A DNA stretch of 12,751 bases from assembly GCA_002426575.1 (NCBI GenBank), contig DIRE01000004.1:1-12751 (forward strand), given 5' to 3'. Below, one piece after another: positions 7,528 to 12,751 of this stretch (its first letter is position 1; every line of letters begins with the position of its first letter). The translations under genes and the position numbers were made by a program. The stretch is from Clostridiaceae bacterium UBA5444. Lineage in GTDB: Bacteria > Bacillota > Clostridia > Clostridiales > Oxobacteraceae. The notes beneath the pieces are model-generated. The model did not search any database, was not told where the DNA came from, and was given only the letters and a program-made list of their open reading frames with translations.

Positions 7528-8244
7528 ATGAAAAGGTTAGATTTAATATATGAAGGAAAGGCAAAGAAGGTTTATAATACAGATAATGAGGATTATGTAA
7601 TAATATACTACAAAGATGATGCAACAGCATTTAATGGGGAGAAAAAAGGAACAATAGAAGATAAGGGAATAATGAATAATAAGATATCTGCCATGATATT
7701 TGATATGCTTGAGAAAAAAGGCATTGAAACCCACTTTGAAAAGTTAATCAATGACAGAGAACAGCTTTGTAAAAAAGTTAAAATAATCCCTCTTGAGGTT
7801 ATAGTAAGAAATACTGCCGCAGGAAGCATATCAAGGAGGCTTGGAATTTTAGAAGGAACAAAGCTTAAAACCCCCGTACTTGAATTTTCATATAAAGATG
7901 ATAGTTTAGGAGACCCCATGGTAAATGATTATCATATACTTGGAATGGGTATTGCTACAAAAGAAGAAATAGAATTTTTATCTGGTACTGCACTTAAAGT
8001 AAATGAAATACTTATTGAATATTTTAAAAACATTGGAATTGATCTTATTGATTTTAAATTAGAGTTTGGAAAGTTTAAAGGTAAAATAGTTTTAGCTGAT
8101 GAAATAAGCCCTGATACATGCAGATTCTGGGATATAAAGACGGGAGATAAGCTTGATAAGGACAGATTTAGGAGAGATCTTGGAAATGTAGAGGATGCAT
8201 ATAAAGAGATAATGTTAAGGGTGGGTACTAAAAATAATAAATAA
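7528..8244 (+). CDS. purC: Phosphoribosylaminoimidazole-succinocarboxamide synthase (SAICAR synthetase)
   Basis: The 238-residue product joins CAIR and aspartate using ATP to form SAICAR, step 8 of the pathway. The length is normal for the short bacterial form. Family features are the N-terminal glycine-rich LIYEGKAKKVY (residues 5-15), the EVIVRNTAAGSISRRLG substrate-binding stretch, and DEISPDTCRFWD (191-202), which carries the acidic residues near the nucleotide and metal site. The ATG at 7528 follows GAGGAGG within the end of purE. Downstream comes the longest non-coding gap in the operon (to the purF start at 8469), so expression of purF and later genes may be set partly separately. No anomaly was seen in the reading frame. 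Confidence 0.97.
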   Translation: MKRLDLIYEGKAKKVYNTDNEDYVIIYYKDDATAFNGEKKGTIEDKGIMNNKISAMIFDMLEKKGIETHFEKLINDREQLCKKVKIIPLEVIVRNTAAGSISRRLGILEGTKLKTPVLEFSYKDDSLGDPMVNDYHILGMGIATKEEIEFLSGTALKVNEILIEYFKNIGIDLIDFKLEFGKFKGKIVLADEISPDTCRFWDIKTGDKLDKDRFRRDLGNVEDAYKEIMLRVGTKNNK

Positions 8245-8279
8245 AATCTAGGCTATGTTTTAGTATAGCGCTGACTTCA

Positions 8280-8388
8280 GGCTATGTTGATTTACTGTAG
8301 CAAGCGACTTAAATGCCTACTTTTGCCAACCTTACTTATTTAGAGAAAAGTAGGCATTTTGGAGCGGCGGAAGTCAATCAACATAGCC
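8280..8388. repeat. Nested inverted-repeat element between purC and purF
   Basis: An outer perfect 13-bp stem pairs GGCTATGTTGATT (8280-8292) with AATCAACATAGCC (8376-8388). Inside it, GACTT (8306-8310) can pair with AAGTC (8371-8375). An inner perfect 14-bp stem pairs AAATGCCTACTTTT (8311-8324) with AAAAGTAGGCATTT (8346-8359) around a 21-base loop. The result is one long interrupted hairpin. A second copy of GGCTATGTT lies at 8251-8259, and GACTTC at 8273-8278 can compete for GAAGTC at 8370-8375, giving an alternative fold. There is no T-run after either stem, so it is not a standard terminator. It could be a MITE-like insertion, a transcript-processing hairpin or a structured leader for purF. 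The rest of the gap (8389-8454) is AT-rich with nothing I could identify. Confidence 0.7.
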
Positions 8389-8454
8389 GGTTTAAAAGCC
8401 AATAGTTGCTTAAAATATAGACAAAATTTAAAACCTGTGGAATGCAGAGAGCTT

Positions 8455-8460
8455 GGAGGG
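8455..8460 (+). promoter_or_regulatory. purF ribosome-binding site that sets the start
   Basis: GGAGGG lies 8 bases before the ATG at 8469. The upstream in-frame ATG at 8442 has no such site and would add nine residues. The 8469 start leaves exactly 11 residues before the catalytic Cys, as in Bacillus subtilis PurF. Confidence 0.85.
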
Positions 8461-8468
8461 ACGGTATT

Positions 8469-9887
8469 ATGTTTGATGAAGAAGATAAGCTAAAAGATGA
8501 GTGTGGGGTATTTGGAATAAGGTGTGAATCGAAAGATATTAATTGTGTGAAACTGACATATCTTGGCTTATATGCCCTTCAGCACAGGGGACAGGAAAGC
8601 GCCGGTATTGCAGTATTTAATGGAAAAGATATAGAATGTGACAAAACAATGGGACTTGTATCTGATTTAAATTACAATAATGTAATTGACAATATGAATG
8701 GAAATACATGTATAGGACATGTAAGATATTCTACCACAGGATCAAGCAATATAGTAAATGCACAACCTCTTGTAATAAAGTATAAGATGGGTAATATCGC
8801 CATAGCTCATAATGGAAATCTAGTAAATGCAGATGTGCTAAGAGACCTTTTAGAAGACGGTGGAGCGGTTTTTCAAACAACTGTGGATTCAGAGGTTATG
8901 GCAAATCTTATTGCAAGGTATGCAAAAAAAGGAATAGGAATTGAGAGCGCAATACAAGAGACAATGCAGGCAATTAAAGGAGCCTATGCTCTTACAATAA
9001 TGGCAGATGATAAATTGATTGGGGTTAGAGATCCTCAAGGCATAAGACCTCTTTGTATAGGCAAAATAGGGGATGGATATATATTATCATCTGAAAGCTG
9101 TGCAATAGATACTGTAGGAGGAGAGTTTTTAAGAGATGTAACCCCAGGAGAGATTGTAATCATTGATGATCATGGACTTAAATCAATTAAAATACAAGAA
9201 GAGATAAAATCTTCTCTTTGCATTTTTGAATACATTTACTTTGCAAGGCCAGACAGCACAATAGATGGAATAAGTGTATATGAAGCAAGAAAGGCTGCAG
9301 GAATGAGGCTTGCAATGGAACACCCAGTGGATGCTGATATTGTTATTGCAGTACCAGATTCGGGAACGGTTGCGGCAATAGGATATGCAGAGCAGTCCAA
9401 AATACCTTTTGGAGAGGGACTTATAAAAAATAGGTATGTGGGGCGTACATTTATAAAGCCTGACCAGGAGCTTAGGGAACTGGCAGTACAAATAAAGTTA
9501 AATCCATTGAGAAAAAATGTGGAAGGTAAAAGAATAATAATGGTGGATGACTCAATAGTAAGGGGAACTACATGCAAAAAGATAGTGGGACTTTTAAAAT
9601 CTGCTGGGGCAAAAGAGGTTCATGTTAGGGTATGCTCTCCCCTTGTTAAGTATCCATGCTATTTTGGAATAGATACACCAGAGAGAAAGCAGCTTATAGG
9701 TGCAAACTCAACAGTTGATGAGATAAGGGAGTTAATAGAAGCAGACTCTTTAGGTTATATAAGTATTGAAGGGCTTCTAGAATCAACATCCTCAGCTGGG
9801 CAGGGCTTTTGCACGGGATGCTTTTCAGGAATATATCCAATGGCAGTGCCTAGAGAAGGAAATAAACACTTGTTTGAAAAGAGGTAG
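8469..9887 (+). CDS. purF: Amidophosphoribosyltransferase (glutamine PRPP amidotransferase)
   Basis: This enzyme catalyses the committed first step: PRPP plus glutamine gives 5-phosphoribosylamine. The 472-residue product has an N-terminal Ntn glutaminase and a C-terminal phosphoribosyltransferase domain. Eleven residues precede CGVFGI, so Cys12 should become the N-terminal nucleophile after propeptide removal, as known for the B. subtilis enzyme. QHRGQESAGIAV and HNGNLVN are further glutaminase motifs. The PRPP-binding loop is IIMVDDSIVRGTT. Cys251, Cys397, Cys448 and Cys451 (the last two in GFCTGCF) match the four ligands of the B. subtilis [4Fe-4S] cluster, so this is the oxygen-sensitive iron-sulfur type, suiting an anaerobe. 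The family is subject to feedback inhibition by purine nucleotides. purM starts 5 bases after the stop. Confidence 0.97.
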   Translation: MFDEEDKLKDECGVFGIRCESKDINCVKLTYLGLYALQHRGQESAGIAVFNGKDIECDKTMGLVSDLNYNNVIDNMNGNTCIGHVRYSTTGSSNIVNAQPLVIKYKMGNIAIAHNGNLVNADVLRDLLEDGGAVFQTTVDSEVMANLIARYAKKGIGIESAIQETMQAIKGAYALTIMADDKLIGVRDPQGIRPLCIGKIGDGYILSSESCAIDTVGGEFLRDVTPGEIVIIDDHGLKSIKIQEEIKSSLCIFEYIYFARPDSTIDGISVYEARKAAGMRLAMEHPVDADIVIAVPDSGTVAAIGYAEQSKIPFGEGLIKNRYVGRTFIKPDQELRELAVQIKLNPLRKNVEGKRIIMVDDSIVRGTTCKKIVGLLKSAGAKEVHVRVCSPLVKYPCYFGIDTPERKQLIGANSTVDEIRELIEADSLGYISIEGLLESTSSAGQGFCTGCFSGIYPMAVPREGNKHLFEKR

Positions 9888-9892
9888 TAGAT

Positions 9893-10927
9893 ATGATAAC
9901 TTATAAGGATTCAGGAGTAGATGTTGAAAGAGGATATAAAGCAGTAAATCTAATGAAGAAATATGTTAAATCCACATATACTCCAGGAGTTATAGGAAAT
10001 ATCGGAAGCTTTGGAGGACTTTTTGAACTTACAGATATAAAAAAGTACAAAAATCCTGTACTTGTTTCTGGAACAGATGGAGTGGGGACAAAGCTCCAGC
10101 TAGCATTTAAGATGAACAAACATGACACAATTGGAATTGATGCAGTTGCAATGTGTGTAAATGATATTATATGCCAAGGGGCAAGGCCTTTATTTTTTCT
10201 TGACTACATAGCTTGCGGAAATCTAATTCCTGAAAGAATTGCAGAGATTGTAAAGGGAGTATCAGAAGGATGCAAATTATCAGATGCAGCATTAATTGGA
10301 GGAGAGACTGCTGAAATGCCTGGGTTTTACAAGGAAGATGAATATGATATAGCAGGATTTGCAGTTGGAATTGTAGATAAAGATAATATAATTGATGGAA
10401 AAAGTATAAAGCCTGGGGATGTACTTATTGGCCTCAAATCCTCTGGAGTTCATAGCAATGGTTTTTCTCTTGTAAGGAGGCTTTACGCTTGCGAAGATAA
10501 AGATTTAGATTATTTTAATACCTATAATGAAGATTTAGGTTGTACACTTGGTGAAAGCCTTTTAAAGCCTACCAGAATATATGTTAAAACAATCTTAAGA
10601 CTTATTGAAAACTATACTATTAAAGGAATATCCCACATAACTGGTGGAGGATTTATAGAAAATATACCAAGGATGCTTCCTTCTGGCCTAAAAGCTAATA
10701 TATATATAAATTCATGGGATATGAATCCCATATTTGATGAAATTAAGAGGATTTCAGGACTTGACCAGAACCATATGTTTAATACATTTAATATGGGGAT
10801 TGGAATGGTTTTGGCTGTAGAAAATACAGATGCAAATGAAATACTTTCATATATGAATATGCTTGGAGAAGAGGCCTTTATAATAGGTGAGGTTTCAGAA
10901 GGCGAAGGAGGGATTCATATTTGCTAA
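9893..10927 (+). CDS. purM: Phosphoribosylformylglycinamidine cyclo-ligase (AIR synthetase)
   Basis: The 344-residue product closes FGAM to AIR using ATP, step 5 of the pathway. Its length is normal. It belongs to the same ATP-binding superfamily as the PurL halves. Motifs seen are GTDGVGTK (residues 60-67), VNDIICQGARPLFFLDY (from residue 89), GETAEMPG (137-144), GLKSSGVHSNGFSLVR and the HITGGGF segment. The ATG at 9893 follows AAGAGGT at the end of purF, a modest ribosome-binding site, so coupling to purF translation is likely. The 3' end overlaps purN by 7 bases. No damage was seen. Confidence 0.97.
   Translation: MITYKDSGVDVERGYKAVNLMKKYVKSTYTPGVIGNIGSFGGLFELTDIKKYKNPVLVSGTDGVGTKLQLAFKMNKHDTIGIDAVAMCVNDIICQGARPLFFLDYIACGNLIPERIAEIVKGVSEGCKLSDAALIGGETAEMPGFYKEDEYDIAGFAVGIVDKDNIIDGKSIKPGDVLIGLKSSGVHSNGFSLVRRLYACEDKDLDYFNTYNEDLGCTLGESLLKPTRIYVKTILRLIENYTIKGISHITGGGFIENIPRMLPSGLKANIYINSWDMNPIFDEIKRISGLDQNHMFNTFNMGIGMVLAVENTDANEILSYMNMLGEEAFIIGEVSEGEGGIHIC
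10905..10912 (+). promoter_or_regulatory. purN ribosome-binding site supporting a TTG start
   Basis: AAGGAGGG inside the end of purM lies 8 bases before TTG at 10921. No ATG or GTG in the purN frame is nearby, and the protein must begin here because the first beta-strand (LKIGVLVSGNGSNLQ) starts at residue 2. Confidence 0.8.
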
Positions 10928-11550
10928 AAATAGGAGTGCTTGTATCTGGAAATGGAAGCAACCTTCAATCCTTGCTTGATAATATAGATATTGGAAATAT
11001 AGATGGTGAGGTTTGCGTAGTAATCTCAGATAGGTGCGGAGCATATGGACTTGAGAGAGCCCAAAAGCATGGTATACCAACATTTTCGTTTGACAAGAGT
11101 AAATATTCAAATGAAGAGATAAACAAAAAAATACTAAAACTGCTTAAAGATATGGATATATCGTTGGTAGTGCTTGCAGGTTTTTTATCTATACTTTCAT
11201 CTGAGATAATAAGAGAATATAAAAATGCAATAATAAACATACATCCATCTTTGATTCCATCTTTTTGCGGCCCAGGTTTTTATGGGATAAAGGTCCATGA
11301 AAGTGCAATTAAGTATGGAGTTAAAGTATCAGGGTGTACCGTCCATTTTGTAGATGAAGGAACTGACACGGGGCCTATAATACTTCAAAGTGCTGTTAAG
11401 GTATTAGATTATGATACCCCAGAATGCCTTCAAAAAAGGATACTAGAGCAAGAACATATACTGCTTCCGAAAGCAGTAAAGCTAATATGCGAAGGCAGGG
11501 TAATTGTTAGCGGAAGAAATGTTTATATAGAGGAGGAGAAAAATGATTAA
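10921..11550 (+). CDS. purN: Phosphoribosylglycinamide formyltransferase (GAR transformylase)
   Basis: The 209-residue product transfers a formyl group from 10-formyl-tetrahydrofolate to GAR, step 3 of the pathway. The nucleotide-binding start VLVSGNGSNLQ is typical. Catalytic residues align with E. coli PurN: Asn106 and His108 in INIHPSLIPSF, and Asp149 in DEGTDTGPII (equivalent to E. coli Asp144). The GFYGIKVHESAIKYG and SGCTVHFVDEG segments complete the folate site. Translation starts at TTG, an uncommon codon, overlapping the purM stop by 7 bases behind a strong AAGGAGGG. The 3' end overlaps purH by 8 bases. The double overlap suggests tight stoichiometric coupling of purM, purN and purH. 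It is the 10-formyl-THF enzyme, not the formate-using PurT. Confidence 0.96.
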   Translation: MLKIGVLVSGNGSNLQSLLDNIDIGNIDGEVCVVISDRCGAYGLERAQKHGIPTFSFDKSKYSNEEINKKILKLLKDMDISLVVLAGFLSILSSEIIREYKNAIINIHPSLIPSFCGPGFYGIKVHESAIKYGVKVSGCTVHFVDEGTDTGPIILQSAVKVLDYDTPECLQKRILEQEHILLPKAVKLICEGRVIVSGRNVYIEEEKND

Positions 11551-12751
11551 AAATGCTTTAATTAGTGTTTCTGATAAAACAGGGGTTATTGAATTTGCAA
11601 AGGAATTAGAAGAGCTTGGCATAGAAATTATTTCAACAGGGGGAACGGAAAAGGCCTTAAAGGATAATGGGGTAAACACGGTTAACATATCAGACATTAC
11701 AGGATTTCCTGAGTGCCTAGATGGAAGGGTTAAAACTCTTCATCCAAAGGTACATGCTGGCATACTTGCAGTGAGAGATAATAAGGAACATATGAGAGAG
11801 CTAGAAGAGCTAAATATAGATACAATCGATATGGTTGTAGTTAATCTATATCCTTTTGAGGAGACTATAAAAAAGGATAACGCAACATTTGAAGATGCTA
11901 TAGAAAACATTGATATAGGCGGCCCAACAATGCTTAGGTCTGCAGCTAAGAATTATAAAGACGTGATAGTAATTATAGACCCAAGGGATTATGAAAGGGT
12001 TATATCTGAGATAAAGCAAAACAATAATGTATCAGAGAAGACGAGGCTTGAACTAGCATTTAAGGTATTTAATCATACAGCTTTTTATGATTCTTTAATA
12101 GCTTCTTATCTTAAAGATAAATCTAATATAAATGGATTTTTAGACACTGTAACATATGGATATGAAAAGGTACAAGAACTTAGATATGGGGAAAATCCTC
12201 ACCAGAGAGCAGCCTTTTATAAAGAGCCTATACAATATGGCGGAAATTTAGTATCAGCTACTCAGCTTCATGGAAAAGAATTATCTTTTAACAATATAAA
12301 CGATTCAAATGCAGCTATAGGACTTTTAAAAGAATTTGATGAGTTAGCCTGCATCGCTGTAAAACATGGAAACCCATGCGGCGTTGGAGTTGGAGATAAT
12401 ACATATAAGGCATATATGAAAGCATATGAGGCTGACCCTGTATCAATATTTGGAGGAATTGTAGTATTTAATAGTACTGTAGATAAAGATACCGCTGCGG
12501 AGATAAATAAAATATTTATAGAGATAGTAATTGCACCTAAGTTTACAGACGAGGCTATTGAGATATTAGAATCAAAGAAAAACATAAGAATACTTGAACT
12601 TAATTGTAAGCCTTCCCCAAAAGTGGTTATGGAAGATATTAAAAAAGTTAATGGTGGAATCTTAATACAAGATATAGATGATAAGGATTATGCTAACCTT
12701 AGTGTTGTAACAGAAAGAAAGCCTACCGATAAGGAAATGAAAGAGATGCTG
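11543..12751 (+). CDS. purH: Bifunctional AICAR formyltransferase / IMP cyclohydrolase, 3'-partial
   Basis: This enzyme catalyses the last two steps to IMP. The frame is open for 403 codons to the window edge; the family is usually about 500 residues, so roughly the last fifth is missing. The N-terminal cyclohydrolase (MGS-like) domain shows ALISVSDKTGVIEFA, ISTGGTEKAL, DGRVKTLHPKVHAGILA (60-76) and NLYPFEETI. The transformylase domain shows LRYGENPHQRAAFY and KHGNPCG, with Lys274 and His275 matching the catalytic Lys-His pair known from human ATIC (266/267). The ATG at 11543 follows AGGAGGAG within purN and overlaps that gene by 8 bases. No internal stop was found on reading the frame through to base 12751. 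Confidence 0.96.
   Translation, partial: MIKNALISVSDKTGVIEFAKELEELGIEIISTGGTEKALKDNGVNTVNISDITGFPECLDGRVKTLHPKVHAGILAVRDNKEHMRELEELNIDTIDMVVVNLYPFEETIKKDNATFEDAIENIDIGGPTMLRSAAKNYKDVIVIIDPRDYERVISEIKQNNNVSEKTRLELAFKVFNHTAFYDSLIASYLKDKSNINGFLDTVTYGYEKVQELRYGENPHQRAAFYKEPIQYGGNLVSATQLHGKELSFNNINDSNAAIGLLKEFDELACIAVKHGNPCGVGVGDNTYKAYMKAYEADPVSIFGGIVVFNSTVDKDTAAEINKIFIEIVIAPKFTDEAIEILESKKNIRILELNCKPSPKVVMEDIKKVNGGILIQDIDDKDYANLSVVTERKPTDKEMKEML

Noticed and set aside
8346..8365. Intrinsic terminator after purC
   Set aside because: The inner stem is long, but it is followed by TGGAGCGG rather than a T-run, and the loop is 21 bases.
8280..8388. CRISPR or phage attachment site
   Set aside because: There is only one inverted structure, no spaced direct repeats, and no integrase or tRNA nearby.
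8442..8468. purF start at the ATG at 8442
   Set aside because: There is no ribosome-binding site, and the 8469 start gives the 11-residue propeptide seen in B. subtilis PurF.

Overview
The window is AT-rich, with strong AGGAGG-type ribosome-binding sites, frequent AGA/AGG and ATA codons, decayed spore-germination genes and a single-chain PurL. Together these point to a spore-forming clostridium (Bacillota, Clostridium-like). This is an inference from content; the sequence does not fix the species.

Left part (1-2166): a GerA-type nutrient germinant receptor operon in the order A-C-B that has decayed. The A subunit enters from beyond the window edge and carries a one-base frameshift near 437. 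The C subunit (a lipoprotein) stops early and runs directly into the second half of the B-subunit permease, as if roughly 0.9 kb had been deleted. The B remnant has a further frameshift near 1724. Three separate lesions make a dead receptor more likely than sequencing error.

Middle (2176-3232): a LysR-type regulator on the minus strand is divergent from the purine operon. The intergenic region holds a perfect 15+15 bp AT-rich inverted repeat next to an extended -10 element facing purL. It is followed by seven degenerate copies of a 7-base unit (GTAARAR) ending 10 bases before the purL Shine-Dalgarno. I see no guanine/purine riboswitch or Bacillus PurBox there.

Right part (3233-12751): a co-directional de novo purine operon, purL-purE-purC-purF-purM-purN-purH, with purH running off the right edge. 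These genes cover PRPP amidation (PurF), GAR formylation (PurN), FGAM synthesis (PurL), AIR synthesis (PurM), CAIR formation (PurE), SAICAR synthesis (PurC) and the last two steps to IMP (PurH). PurD, PurB and PurK are not in the window. Most junctions are tight or overlapping (purM/purN 7 nt, purN/purH 8 nt), suggesting translational coupling. The exception is a 224-base gap between purC and purF holding a 109-nt nested inverted-repeat element.

No defence system, CRISPR array, transposase, tRNA or rRNA was seen. The enzymes are ordinary. The less usual parts are the LysR/inverted-repeat/heptad-repeat control region, the hairpin element inside the operon and the eroded germination locus.
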